Below, piece by piece: positions 1 to 11,567 of a stretch of DNA of 64,000 bases. The notes beneath the pieces are model-generated. The model was not told the DNA's origin and did not search any database. It saw only the letters and a list, made by a program, of their open reading frames with translations. Origin of the DNA: Haematococcus lacustris (lineage: Eukaryota; Chlorophyta; Chlorophyceae; Chlamydomonadales; Haematococcaceae). The position numbers were made by a program, and so were the translations under genes. The stretch spans positions 566,481 through 630,480 of the forward strand of contig JASKMD010000015.1 in assembly GCA_030144725.1 (NCBI GenBank), given 5' to 3'. The stretch's first letter is position 1; every line of letters begins with the position of its first letter.

Positions 1-2
1 CT

Positions 3-404
3 CCTCCGTCCCACCCTCCCCCTCCTCCCTCTCCTCCCTCTCCTCCCCTTCCTCCCCCTCCTCCCCCTCCTTTCCACCCTCCCACAACACCTTACGAGCA
101 TCACCATGCCCCTCCCCCTCCCTCCCTTCATGCTCCCTACCCCTGCCCACCACCCCCTCAGTCCCTCCCTGTGGATCCTGCTGGCTGCCCACCTCAGCTG
201 CAGCCCCCCCACACCCCTGGCCACCACAACTACTATCCAGCCAGCCCGCTTCCACCGCAGCATTCGAATATGAGTGGTTTGGGAAGGCGTCGGGGTCCGA
301 GTCCAGCAGCTGGGAGGAGGGCTGCATGGACGAGCCTGAGGTCCTCTGAGGCGCTAGCCGCCCCAGCTGCCCTGCATAGGTGCCCCCACCACTGCCCCTA
401 ACAC
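3..404 (+). CDS. Pro-rich ORF, partial at window start
   Basis: An open frame runs from the first bases of the window to a TAA at 402-404. Its first half is almost pure proline and serine, followed by His/Pro/Tyr-rich stretches and a short basic segment (GLGRRRG). The start lies outside the window. It may be the 3' end of an upstream gene, or a chance opening in a pyrimidine-rich strand. I recognise no family. Confidence 0.25.
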
Positions 405-904
405 ACAGGGGGGTGCTGCTGCTGCTGCCCCGGGCCCTGTGCGGCTCGGTGTCAGTCACCAGCCGAGGCAGCAGGGGGCTGGGGCGGTCCAGCATAAAGT
501 GCTGCTCAGGAGTCAGTGCTGGCAGGGCTTGGCTGGTGTGCTTGGCTGGATGGGTGGCTTGGACGGTGCCAGGCGCAGCTCCAGAGACGGGCACAGTGGG
601 CTCAGTGCGACCCACCCCACACTTCCCATGAGGAGCCTGGTCAGGCCCACCGCTGCGTCTGTTGCTGTCACGCCGCCAGCCTGACTGGTTTGAAAGGGTG
701 GACTGACCACCTGCAGCGGCAGCAGAAGCAGAAGCAGAAGCAGAAGCAGCAGCAGCAGCAGCAGCGGGGCATTGGCGGCAGCAGCAGCACTTGTGACTGC
801 ACCAGCAGCAGCAGCAGCGATGAAGCCAGGCATTGGCCAGGGAGCAGCCACTATGCCTGGACGTGTTTGAGAGTCAAGCAGCTGCTGTTGAACTAGTGCT
901 GACA

Positions 905-2909
905 TGTGCTTCCGGTTAACCCACACCTGTTCCACCTCAGCCCTACCACCACGGCACAGCCACAGCAGCCAAAAAGCCTCAGCTTCAGTAAATACCAAGC
1001 AGTTGTTTGCCCTGCCCTGCCCTGCCCTGCCCTGCCCTGCCCTGCCCTGCCCTGCCCTGCCCTGCCCTGCCCTGCCCTGCCCTGCCCTGCCCTGCCCTGC
1101 CCTGCCCTGCCCCGCCCCGCCCCGCCCCGCCCCGCCCCGCCCCGCCCCGCCCCGCCCCGCCCCGCCCCGCCCCGCCCCGCCCCGCCCCGCCCCGCCCCGC
1201 CCCGCCCCGCCCCGCCCCGCCCCGCCCCGCCCCGCCCCGCCCCGCCCCGCCCCGCCCGGCCCACCCCATCCCCACACCCTCTCACCAGCACTCATGCGTT
1301 CCGCCCTCCCCACCAGCCCCCACCCGCAGCTGCCCGTGCTTGCATTGATGCGCGCAAACATGGACATGGCCCGCATGCTGGCCGACATTTCTGGCGAAAC
1401 AGAGGAGTTGCGCTGGAAGCTGGAGGCAGCTGCAGACTGGGTGCGGCCCAGGGAGGACTCCAGGCACACCTGGCTGTGGCTGTGCTCCCGGCTGGCCGCC
1501 ATGCTGTCCAGGGGCTGGAAACCCTGGATTTGAGACTGGCTTTGGGAAGAAGAAAGGCCTGAGGGGCCTGTGAGACCAGGTGTTGGACCTGCTCCAGCCA
1601 CCAGGTATGCTTGGCTGTAGCACTGGCTGTGGCTGTGCGTCCGGTTGGCCTGGAGGCCGCTGAGGGGGCTCAGGCCCTGGCTATGGGACTGGCTGTGGTA
1701 GGTGTTGCGGCCCTGGCTGGGTGGGCGGCTTTGGGAGGGGCTGGGGCCGGGGCTGCCACGCTGGGTGTGGCTGGGGCTGGAGGGACGCTGCTCGTGGGAG
1801 GGGGACACGAGGCTGCCCTGAGCGGTGCTATGCATGGAATGGGGGGCACCACGGGAGGTGGGGGTGGCAAGACCCCCAGGCGTGGCTAGCATGAAGGTGG
1901 AGGGGCTGAAGGGAGCCCGCTTGGCAGCCGCTGGGTTGGGTGGGGTCACTGAGGTGTGGGCTGCGGGACTAGCCCAGGGCCTTGAGGCTGAGAGGGTGGT
2001 GGGGCTGGCACCTATCATGAAGTCCAGCTCCAGGTTTGAGCCGCAGCTGGCAAGCAGGTCGGGGGCTAGAGCTGCACTGCTGCCACAGCTGGCTTGCAAA
2101 TGGCTGCCAAAGCCTGGCAGCAGCCCTGACCCAGGCCGGGCCATTGCCCCTGGCCCATGCCGTGGACCCACCCCAATGCTTTGCCTTGTCCTTGTCCCTA
2201 CTTCTGGTGTCAGATCAGGGCCAGGGCCAGGGGCAGCAGCAGGTGCTCCGTCCGTATTGTCAGCACCACCCAACTGCTCGCGCTGAACCTCTGGCTCTGC
2301 TGCTGCTTCAAGGCTAAGCAGAGCTGCACTGGTGCGGGGTTCAAATCCTGGCTCCGTGCGGTCAGCCCCAACCTGACTGCTCCGACTGCCTCTTGGTGGC
2401 AATGCCGCTGCAGGTGATGTGCCCGCCCCTGTGAGCGCTGGCTCAGTATTCTCTCTGCTGTGCTGCTTGCTGCTTCCCGGGGCTGCTGCTGTTGATCGCG
2501 AGGCTGCGTCACGGCCGTCACGGCTGCTGCTGCTCCTGCTGTTGCTGCCGAGGGTGGAGCAGGCCATGGGCCCAAAGACATTTATGCTGCTGCTCGCATG
2601 GGTCGAGGTATGCAACTGAGAGCTGTGGCTGGCTCTTCCTGCAGCCACCAGGGTGCCTTGGGTGATGGGGTCTGGATCAGGGCACCAGCCAGCAGGGCCT
2701 GCAGCAGGGGGCAGGGCCGAGCTGCATGGGCTGGCTTGGGTAGCCTGCTGGCATCGCGGCAGTGGTAAGCTCGCAGCGAAACGAGTGCGGGGCTGCGGGT
2801 GCGGGTGCGGGTGGAGAGGGGGAGGAGGAAACAGCAGACCAGGGTCAGTGGGTGGGCGGGCCATGCCAAGCGCAGAGGCCTGGGGCAGGGGGGGCGGCAG
2901 GGTGGGGCC

Positions 2910-2944
<35 letters not shown>

Positions 2945-5900
2945 GCTGCTGCTGCTGCAGCTTGGTGGTATGACCTGTAGTAGGCAAAGGAGGTGGAGGT
3001 GGCCGTAGGGGACCCTCGGCCTCCTGCTGCACAGCCAGGTCCAGTGACGGGTGTGTGCCATACCGAGGCTGCCCTGACCCAGTGGTTCTGCCAGGCGAGC
3101 TGCGGCGCTGGCGCTGGCTGCTGGCCACCTGCACAACACCCTCCCACACCTGCATACGTGGCAGAGGGTGGTGGCAGCAAGGTGGTGGCAGGAGGGTGGT
3201 GGCAGGGTTGGGGTCCAGTGAGGCGCAAAGACAGCAGCAGGATGGCCTCCCTCTTCTCACATGTGGCATACGCTTGAGGCGCATGCAAGAGAAAGTTGCG
3301 TTGCATTGCGGGCGCCATTGGCATTGCACTTCATTCCTCACATATTATGCTTCCTGTTATGGTTCATGCAACTTGGTGTGAAGCAAGACAAGGAAGTCTG
3401 CATACACAGATAAGCACCTAAGTTGAGACACCCCGTTTCTCGTGTTCTCTTGATTCTTTACCGAAAGCCCCCGTTTTTTTCACGCGCATCGCGTTCTTAG
3501 ATGGTCACTAGGGTGGTTGTCGGGCCGCGGTATGTTTGCGCGTTGTGGGAGGAGAGATCTCAACACTGCCAGGACCGCCGGTTTTAACCCCATCCGGACT
3601 TAAGGCCCGGCCGCGACTACCAGGAGCGTTTCAGGAAGCTTCCTCAACGCTCCTAGATACCTTGGTGGGTAACAAAGATGGTGCAGTCGGTGCGCTGTGT
3701 CAAATGTGCGGCTGTCCGGCGGTAGCGCTTGCCATGTTAGGCGGAAAATTTTGCATGTAACAAAAAATGTATTTTCTACTTGCAGAGCTCAGGCCCCGGC
3801 CCTTGCTCAGATGATCACCGCTTCTGCCATACGCGCTAGGAGGTCTAGCAAAGCTTCTAACGGGGCACGCCACAGGGCTAGCATGCTCGCAGCCGCCGCT
3901 TGGGCCCTCTTCAAGTACAAGAGGGGGGCTGCGCGCCCTTCCGTGCGTGTTGTGGCAAAACAGCATGGCTTCCCCCGCTCCACCCTCAGCGACTTTATCA
4001 ACATGGGGGGTAGGGTTGCTACAGGGGGGAGACCGACAGCTTTGACTGAGGCAGAGGAGATGCAGCTGGTCAGCATTGTCAAGGGGGCCCAAACGCAGGG
4101 TAGGGGGGTGACCAGATTGGACCTCCTTGGAACAGTGCAGTGGGCCTGCGAGGTCCGTGTGAGCAAGGGCCTGCTACACAATATTAAAATTAAACCGTAC
4201 TTAACGAAGCCATTGAAGCGTGCGTTTGCCAAGACAGGCTTATACCCCTCCAACAAGGAGCAGCTGCTGGCAGCTGCTAAAACCTTCATCCAAGCTGGCA
4301 AGAGCATGGTGACTCTAGCACCATGGAAGCGCCTAAATGTGACCAACGATATGATGGATCCAGCTGTTAGTTGCTCATTGGAGGAGCAACCTCCGTTATA
4401 TTTCCGGGCAGTGGACCAGTTCTACAACAGGCAGGAGCTGGAAGAGCAGGTTTCCATGAGGGCAGCTTAGTATGGCGGAGGGGCTCGTGTGTAGGGGGCG
4501 GGGCACATCGTGATGCTTTAATTATCGACTCACAACACAAGTTTTTTGTGGATTTTTGATGCCATCTGGTGCTTGGACCTATAGTGATACAGTGCCAGAA
4601 TTGGCAGGACCAAGTTTCTCCTGAAAAATGTTTGTACTTCAGTGTCTCAACATAGGTGCACTTAGTTTGGAAAACCGGTTTTAGGGGAGGTATCCCACTG
4701 GCCAAGTCATAAGTCTCCAGTCCTTGAGAATTATACTAAGCCGGGGGCATCGGCAGCTAGAGGACTTCTAGATCTCTCCAAGGATATGAGTTGCATTCGT
4801 TTCATCCAAGCAAGTGATGAGTTATGCCACCCCCCGTGTCAAATTGTCCCAACTTAGGTGCTTATCTGTGTATTACTAGTATTTCTAATATGCATAGTAC
4901 TAATATTATCAGTGTATTTATTCATTTTGTGCTATTCACTATTGCAGTTTTCAGCTGACATATTGTACAAACAGTGCCTGGTGTGTCTGTAAGTCATGCA
5001 TGCACACAGGCGTGTCATGATGCAAGCAAGTCAGGGAAGAGGAAATTGCCTTCGCCAACCCATCTCAAATAGCGGCAACCACCCACCTTGCCGCACACCA
5101 CCACTTTGGCCCACAGCTCCTCCAGCAGCTCCGTGTCACCACTGAAAACATGGCGTAGAAACGCTCCCGCCTGCTGCCTCACCGCTGACCCAGGCCCGCA
5201 CCCTACCCAGTCAGGTTGGCCAGCTAACACTCCCTCAGCCACCGCCACACCCCCTGCCTGCGGCCCTGACCTGACCCAGTTGCCCCAGAGGGAGGTGGCT
5301 GCACCGTTCTGCCACAGCACCTGGCCTGAAGCTAGGGTCAGCAGTGTGACTGCACAGCCGGAGCCCTGAGCTGCAGCGTGCCCCCTCAGCACCTGCTGCT
5401 GGTCATGCACCTGGCTGGGCGGCAAGGGGGAGGGGAGGGCGGCTAGACAGGTGGCAGCGGGGGTGGCGGCTGACTGCTGACCCTGGTGGTGCTGCTGGTG
5501 CTGCTGCCACTGCTGCTGCTGGTGCTGCTGCTGGTGCTGCTGGTGCTGCTGCTGCTGCTGCTGTTGGTGCTGCTGCCACTGCTGCTGCCCCTGCCACAGC
5601 TGCTGCTGCCTGGACTCTTGTCGCTGCTGCTGCATCGGCCGGTCAGTTCTAGGTGTGCCCATGCATGGCGCTCTGCCTGGGTGCTGGTGCTGAGCTGGCA
5701 GGCGGGGAGGGTGCGGCAGCAGGGGGGAGGACGCGTGCAGGGGGTGACTGCCCAGCCCACTGACACCTGCCCATGCAGCTGGTGCTGGTACTGCTGCTGC
5801 TGCTGCTGCTGCTGCAGGGATCTTGTGAAGACCTGCCCTGAACATTGCTGGGGCCATGCCAGAGCACTGCTGACGCCGAATCCCTGGAGGCAGCTTCTCT

Positions 5901-8900
5901 TGCATGGTGTCAGCGGCATCCACACTTCCCACCCTCCCATGCAGGATAGCCCCAGAGCGTCGCATGGCAGCTGCCCATGAAGCGGGCACGTCTGTGAAGT
6001 GGGGTGGGGCTGGCAGGGTGGGTAGTCTGGTTGTGGGTATGGGGCAGGGGCGGGTGGTGATGGGCGGGGTGCGGGGAGCTGGGGAGGAGGGAGGCACCCC
6101 ACGCTGTAGGCAGGTCAACAGGGCGTCGATCTCCTCGTCCTCACCCTCATCACTGGTGTGATGATGTGAGGTGTGTGAGGTGTGTGAGGAGTGTGAGGGG
6201 TCTAGAGATTCAGGGGACTGTGGAGCCTGGTGGGAGGGATGTGGGGAGGACGGTAGGAAGGGGTGGGGGGAGGGAGTGCTGGCTGATGCTGGTCTGGTAG
6301 GGGAGGTGAAACCCGAAGGCCCGGGGAAGGCAGGGTCAGGCGCAGGCAATGGGTCGGAGCAGGGCCACCTAGCACCAGGGCCGGGTCTGAAACGATCAGG
6401 TGGCAGTGAGCGGGGCGGCCCTGGGGCAGTGCCGGTGGCCATGGGCTGTGTCACCCTCAGCTGCTGCGCAGGATGAGGCATTCCCCACACAGCAAGTCTA
6501 CCCTCACCCGCCACTTCATTCTCCACCTGCTGTAAGTTACCACCCTGCTGCTCTTCATTACAACCCTGCTGCTCTTCCTGCCGCTGGTGCTCAACCCACT
6601 GTTCCTCCTCTACCTGCTGCTGCTGCTGCTGCTGCTCCCCTTTATGATGCTCCTCCTGCTGCTGATGCCCTCCTTGCTGCAGCCATGGCCCCTCCCCCTC
6701 CCCCTGCCCCTCGTCCTCCTGCTGCTGCTGCTGAGCCACCTTGCCAGACTGCAGTCCGAGTGTGGAGCGCAGCACCAAGCCCAGCCTCTTGGCCATGTTC
6801 TTAGCACTGACTGCACGGCGTGCCCAGCGCTTGGACAGCGACCCCAGGACAGGCTGTGGGGCAGCTGGGGGGCTGCTGCTGGTGCCTGAGGTGTGCAGGT
6901 CCACGGTCTGACTGCGCTGGTTGAAGCTAGCTCCGCGTGCGCCAGCCATGGTGCCACGCAGGGGCAGGGAGTAGCGGGCAAAGGCTGGCCCAGGGGCAGG
7001 GGTGCCTGATAAGGCCCTGGTTACTAGCGGGTTGACAGTGGGCAGGGGGTGTTGAGGGTGTGCCAGGCTAGTGCTGCTGGCTGGGGGGAGGTGGGGGAAC
7101 CCTGCTGCTGCTAGACTGCTCAGTTGTGCTGCTGGCTCTGCTGTTGGGCGCACTCTTGGTGGTGCTGGTAGTGGTGCTGGTGGTGGTGAGGCTGCTGCTG
7201 CTGCCACTGTGGTTGCTGCTGCTGCTGCTGGCAGAGGAGGTGTTGCTGCTGCTGGTGCTGCTGCTGCCGCTGCTGGCAGATGTGGTGCCGGGTTGATGGC
7301 AGGGGCCATTATGGGAGGGGGCGGAGGAGGAGTGTGGCTGTCAGGAGCAGGGGGCAACATGATGCCTGGTGGCAAGGAGGAGGTGCCGTGAGCAAGCTTG
7401 GCTCTAAGGCGCAGCAGGAGGAAGTGGGAGGGGGAGGAGGGGGAGGACCCATCTCGCCACACGCTAACTTGGGTCAGCACCTGAGCACGGCAGCGCACTA
7501 CACAGTGAGCGTGATGCAGCCAGAAACGAGGAGCAGGCATCAAGCATGTGAAGGGCGCAGTGGGCAAGCTGGTGAGCAACAGCAGGCATGCAGCAGAAGG
7601 CGTAGAAGAGCAGCAGCAGGCCTTGATGAACAGCCATGGAACGGGCCTCTCCATACCTCCCTGTTGAAGAATACCATGCCTGGTCAGACATGCTCCATGG
7701 CTAACTTACACTCTGCATGCCTGCCAGCCCGTGCCCTGCCCAGTTCCCTGTGGTGCTGCCCAGCCTCCTGCCCTGCTGCCCTGCCACCCAGCCCCCTGCC
7801 CTGCTGCCCTGCTGCCCTGCCACCCAGCCCCCTGCCCTGCTGCCCTGCTGCCCTGCCACCCAGCCCCCTGCCCTGCCGCCCAGCCCCCTGCCCTGCTGCC
7901 CAGCCCCCTGCCCTGCTGCCCTGCTGCCCTGCTGCCCAGCCGCTTACTTGTGGTGCAGATGGGGGCCCCCACTCCAAAAGTGTGTCCCTAACCACAGGTG
8001 AGCCGTCAGGCGTTGCCAGCCTGCCAATCACAGCAAGACAGCAGAATTGATGGAGGCAGGAGCTGCATGCCCAGCGTCCACATGACATCACACAACCCAA
8101 GCGACACAGCCCAGACCTCACACAGTGTCAGAGTGACTTTCATTGCTTGGGGGTAAAAAACCAACACAGGTCCTTTTCAGGCTGGTTGTCATAACCATTG
8201 CTGCACTGAAATGGTTATGTTCCACTCTGAACTCATGGCTCGCCCACCTGCCTACCCTTAGTCAGGACCCCACCTGCCTACCCTTAGTCAGGACCCCACC
8301 TGCCCACCACCACGCACCCCTGGCCAGGCCCCCACCTGCACGCCTCATCCACCATGGCGCTAAGCTGAGGGCAGGCACTGAATGCAGCCCGCACTGCCGG
8401 GCAGCAGGCCAGGCTGTCGCCCCCTGACTGCTGGGCTAGGGCCCCTTCCTCCTGCCCAGCTGCAGCGCCCGCCTCAGAGATCATGGCCTGGGTGGGTGCT
8501 GAGGCAGCCAGCAGTAGCAGCCGCCGCCCTTGTTCCGTGAACCCCACCCAGGCGGCAGAGCCGGGGTCTGCGTGCCATGCTGGCTGCTGGGAGGGGCTGT
8601 GAGGGCAGCTTGGGGCTAGGTTTGCTGGCGGTGCCTGAGGGTCGGAACAGCTGGGCTGTGCAGGGGTGTCTGGGTCATGGGCTGAGGCTGCTGCTGTCTC
8701 TGAAGGAATTGTGTAAAGGTTTGCATGGGCATCTACGGTATCAAGCCCCAGGCCATGCTTCCTCCTGCCCAGCTGTGGCACAGGTGTCAGGGTCAAGGGC
8801 TGGTAGCTGCCATCCAGCTTCAACTGCTCCAGGCCGGCGCGGGCCTCACAGGGATCCCTGGCGGCAGCCGCGATGCTGAGGCCAGGGCCTGGGTCTGTGA

Positions 8901-9105
8901 TGTAGGTTTGCAACAGGCTGGGCACCGGGAGAGATGCTGGTAGTTGTGTGTGCAGCGAGCATAGCAGTTGTGGTACAGGGTGCAGAGGTGCAGACAGACT
9001 GGGCTGGTGGGTGTCGAGGATGGCGTGACTGGGCTGGCAGGCCTGTGACGGGATGGGCCGATGACAGCTGAGGGGACTGGCTGGAGGTAGAATCTTCAGC
9101 AGCAA
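905..9105 (-). CDS. large multi-exon protein with PAS-like segments and low-complexity linkers
   Basis: The minus-strand exons join in phase. They are: an exon ending at 8336 (start uncertain, open to about 9105), 7948-8020, 5087-7480 and about 1286-3149, with a possible last exon near 905-945. Coding-like blocks are VLTQVSVWRDG followed by FLLLRLRAKL (near 7400), and VTLLTLASGQVLWQN plus LWGN (near 5300). The latter continues across the next intron (ELLEELW...CGK, then VWEGVVQVAS), which resembles the body of a PAS sensor fold. The linkers are rich in Gln, His, Ser and Pro. The intron at 3150-5086 holds a pogo-like transposon and the 3'-most intron holds a pentanucleotide array. PAS assignment is inference from weak motifs; ligand and output domain are unknown. 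The 5' start and the last exon are not resolved: the 1286 donor leaves phase 1, which does not fit an exon beginning at 945. Confidence 0.45.
1011..1255. repeat. two-phase pentanucleotide microsatellite (CCTGC)20 then (CCCGC)29
   Basis: Twenty perfect CCTGC units (1011-1110) pass without a break into 29 perfect CCCGC units (1111-1255). The array lies in what appears to be the last intron of the minus-strand PAS-like gene. The long Gly/Arg/Ala or Pro/Ala ORFs here are products of the repeat. Confidence 0.95.
3405..4870 (+). mobile_element. pogo-like (Tc1/mariner) DNA transposon, internally deleted
   Basis: Terminal inverted repeats of 26 bp (3405-3430 and 4845-4870) match at 25 positions; they begin CACAGATAAGCACCTAAG. 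Both ends abut TA (3403-3404 and 4871-4872), the target duplication of Tc1/mariner elements. The element is 1466 bp long and carries a transposase remnant in plus orientation. It lies inside an intron of the minus-strand PAS-like gene. The near-perfect ends suggest recent movement, probably driven in trans because the transposase lacks its catalytic domain. Confidence 0.88.
3786..4470 (+). pseudogene. pogo/Tigger-type transposase lacking the DDE core
   Basis: The frame encodes a basic N-terminus and a psq-type helix-turn-helix (RPSVRVVAKQHGFPRSTL, then GRPTALTEAEEMQL). Directly after it comes a segment like the end of a DDE_1 transposase (LKRAFAKTGLYPSN). The roughly 200-residue DDE catalytic region expected between these parts is absent, so the product could bind DNA but not cut it. 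A short first exon at 3678-3721 (ATG at 3678) with a GT-AG intron (3722-3785) keeps the frame and gives a 242-residue protein; this start is inference. The stop is TAG at 4468-4470. Confidence 0.7.
7766..7940. repeat. CCCTGC/CACCCAG-type minisatellite
   Basis: Imperfect tandem copies of CCCTGCTGCCCTGCCACCCAG and shorter variants fill the start of an intron of the minus-strand PAS-like gene, directly next to the GTAAGC donor at 7947. ORFs on both strands here are repeat artefacts. Confidence 0.75.
8238..8304 (+). repeat. dispersed repeat, copy 1 (tandem half-units)
   Basis: The unit CCCACCTGCCTACCCTTAGT plus CAGGACC occurs twice in tandem here and again near 43880-43935, with similar flanks (CTC..GGCT before CGCCCACC or AGCCCACC). 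It lies next to the last coding bases of one exon of the PAS-like gene. Confidence 0.7.
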
Positions 9106-9456
9106 GATTGCAGGGTCACGGTCGCACTCATTCAGAGACAGGATTGCGACAGATAGGTCTCCTGGGTATCGCGAAGAGGAGCAACAGTAATGCTTTTATC
9201 TGAAGTAATGCTTTTAGCTCAATTCAGCACTTGCCTGGCGGTAAACTGGCGATGAACTGGCGGCGCTCCATGTCAGACGGCTTTGCGCCTCACGGAAACA
9301 CCATAAGCGTGAAGTGCTGCCATTGTGAGATGCTCGTACTCACGTGCCCCTTTTGGAAGGCAGCATTGTAGATGCAACAACCAGCCGCCGCGCGACGCAA
9401 GCGCATAGTGCTTCGATAGTTTGAACATTTCACACAGATAAATTGTGAATTAGTAG

Positions 9457-9557
9457 TGCGCACACCTCAGGCCTGTTAAGACTTTTACGACAGTAAACAT
9501 GTCTACATCCCTGTATCCCTATCCTCCTGTGGAGCCCCTACGTTTCTCCACAGGAGC
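9457..9557 (-). repeat. LTR-like repeat A (TG...CA on minus strand)
   Basis: On the minus strand the unit begins TGTGGAGAAACGTAGGGGCT and ends GAGGTGTGCGCA. A diverged copy in the same orientation ends the 10107-10208 interval. The TG/CA ends and direct orientation recall long terminal repeats of a very small retroelement, but the two copies differ substantially and I see no target duplication. Confidence 0.4.
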
Positions 9558-9831
9558 GAGAAACCGGTGTGTGTCCCTGACCTATTCGCTAGAGCCCTAC
9601 CCTATGCATGACTCTCTCGCACACACATCCCCTTTGTAGGGGGCAATCTAATTGTTTGTTTTGTTTGGTTCGTGGCATGATACACATGTCACTATCGCTG
9701 CCACTGGTGCCGCCGCTGCCACTTCCGCAGCAGGCCCTTGTCACGCACTTCCACACACTCCTGGCCCACACCGCCTGGTTAGGCATGGCGGGGCGGCCCA
9801 GCCAGCTGCACCTCTGCTCCACCTCTCAACA

Positions 9832-9979
9832 CCAAGCAGGCCTTCTTGGCAGCCATTGAGCAATGCAATTGCATTCTTGTCAGCATAGGCAGTGCAATCA
9901 GTCGACTGATCAGCATAGGCAGTGCAGTGGCAGCCATTGAGTGCACTGCCTATGCTGACTGTGTGGAGGTGAGGGTGGC
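9832..9979 (+). pseudogene. stray copy of a GDPD exon with donor site
   Basis: The sequence encoding TKQAFLAAI followed by ADCVE, with the adjoining GTGAGGGTGG intron donor, repeats the exon at 43620-43727 of the glycerophosphodiester phosphodiesterase gene, in opposite genomic orientation. The copy is expanded internally by about 70 bases containing small palindromes (CAATGCAATTG, CAGTCGACTG). No neighbouring GDPD exons are present, so it is a non-functional fragment. Confidence 0.75.
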
Positions 9980-10106
9980 TGTATGGGGCTGTAGAAGGTT
10001 GCAGTGGAGGTATGGAGTAGGGGTTGGCGGCTGTGGGGGCGGAGGAGGGGAAGGAGGGGAAGGAACACTAGTCAAGGGGAAGGGTAGGGAGGGAAGGGTT
10101 AGGGAT

Positions 10107-10208
10107 TGTGCACACCTCAGCTTGCATCAGTTTGCAAACCTTGCTAATGCTGAAGGCCGCTCAATCCCTTGTATTCTATGTCCTGGGGAGCCACTACGCT
10201 TCTCCACA
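10107..10208 (-). repeat. LTR-like repeat B
   Basis: On the minus strand it begins TGTGGAGAAGCGTAGTGGCT and ends GCTGAGGTGTGCACA, matching repeat A at both ends with a diverged centre. Together with repeat A it brackets the GDPD exon fragment. Confidence 0.4.
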
Positions 10209-11045
10209 ACAGGTAGTGACTGGTGATACTGCGTTCCTAACATAGGTCTGACGCTAGCAGTGCGATTACTACCACCACCATCATGCAAGGATTTGGGCAT
10301 CTGGGCAAGGAAACATGCTGCCCTGCTGCTGCTGCTGCTGCCATGCTAAGTAAGTCTGAGGACTCCGCTGAGGTCTCCGCTCAGGACTCCCAGGACCTAA
10401 CTAGCAGCTAAGGACGTGTCCTCAAATGCAACGGCTGTCAAAGGACGGACAGCGCACAGTGTGACAGCGGACAATTGCTGCCAGCGCCGAGTACTGGTCG
10501 GCTGGATCCCAAGCTTTCGTACCGGTGTGGCTAAATGCTCTACATGCTCTTACTAGGAGTGCCCGAGCCCTACCCTATGGAGCTTGCATTTCTTCTCGTG
10601 CCATGCGTTATCCTTGTATCGGGTACTGCGCGCCACACCACTGGCCTGCCTGCTTAGTTCTGACTGTGCATCGAGTTCGCGGTCCACCACGCTGTCCAAG
10701 GCCTCACGACTTTTCGTCTTGGATGTCTGAATTTGCTTCGCCTTGCTTAACTTTGCTCTGTATTCGCTCTGTGAATCGATAAGCTAAGCGCTTTGTTCAC
10801 TTTTAGGTTTTATGTTTACTGTCCATGACCATTTTGGCTGCAGTTACTCTGGGTGCTCTGGGTCATGGCCTCTAATAAGGGATGCACTAAGAGCAGCAGT
10901 GCCAAGTGAGGTACGGCGACAAATTTGAGACAATTGAGACACAGGTGAGATGTGGATGCCAAGTTGTGCCCAGCTGTGCCATGCCCATCTCAGTCAGTGA
11001 TAATACGTTACTACATGTTCCTACACGCGTAACTTTGCAAACTTT

Positions 11046-11261
11046 GAGTGGGAGTGGGAGTGGGAGTGGGAGTGGGAGTGGGAGTGGGAGTGGGAGTGGG
11101 AGTGGGAGTGGGAGTGGGAGTGGGAGTGGGAGTGGGAGTGGGAGTGGGAGTGGGAGTGGGAGTGGGAGTGGGAGTGGGAGTGGGAGTGGGAGTGGGAGTG
11201 GGAGTGGGAGTGGGAGTGGGAGTGGGAGTGGGAGTGGGAGTGGGAGTGGGAGTGGGAGTGG
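11046..11261. repeat. (GGGAGT)36 hexanucleotide microsatellite
   Basis: Thirty-six perfect 6-bp units (216 bp). In translation it gives Ser-His, Gly-Val or Gly-Ser dipeptide runs depending on frame. Confidence 0.97.
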
Positions 11262-11410
11262 CTTCTCAATAGCCGCATCTTGACGATCGAGTGCCCTTTG
11301 AGCATTTCATCGTGTTGGTCAACCTGGCGTAGCAAATTTTCGGCTGCGTCGTCGGCACTGATGCCACGGACCACGAGGCGGTCCATCGCAACACCATTTA
11401 CGCAGGTCAA
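11262..11410 (-). CDS. short ORF ending in the Ser-His repeat
   Basis: An ATG at 11408-11410 opens a frame of about 49 non-repetitive residues with coding character (MTCVNGVAMDRLVVRG, then AENLLRQVDQHDEM). It runs into the GGGAGT microsatellite as Ser-His repeats and stops at 11021. It may be a first exon whose continuation is not recognised, or a chance ORF. No family is recognised. Confidence 0.25.
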
Positions 11411-11567
11411 ATAATTGTTTGACCACTTCGCGATTCAGCCGAAAATCACATTGTTTACTCGTTCGCGATTTCGCGAGGCCTAAAAAACGATTCGCGGACG
11501 CGAATCAAAAGGGAGAGTACGGTATCGTATTAAAAAATACAAGTGCCGGCCGGCAAGTTGCGTGGAT

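Noticed and set aside
2333..2356. GGTTCAAATCC, like a tRNA T-arm
   Set aside because: No acceptor stem or anticodon arm at the right distance, and it lies in coding sequence of the PAS-like gene.
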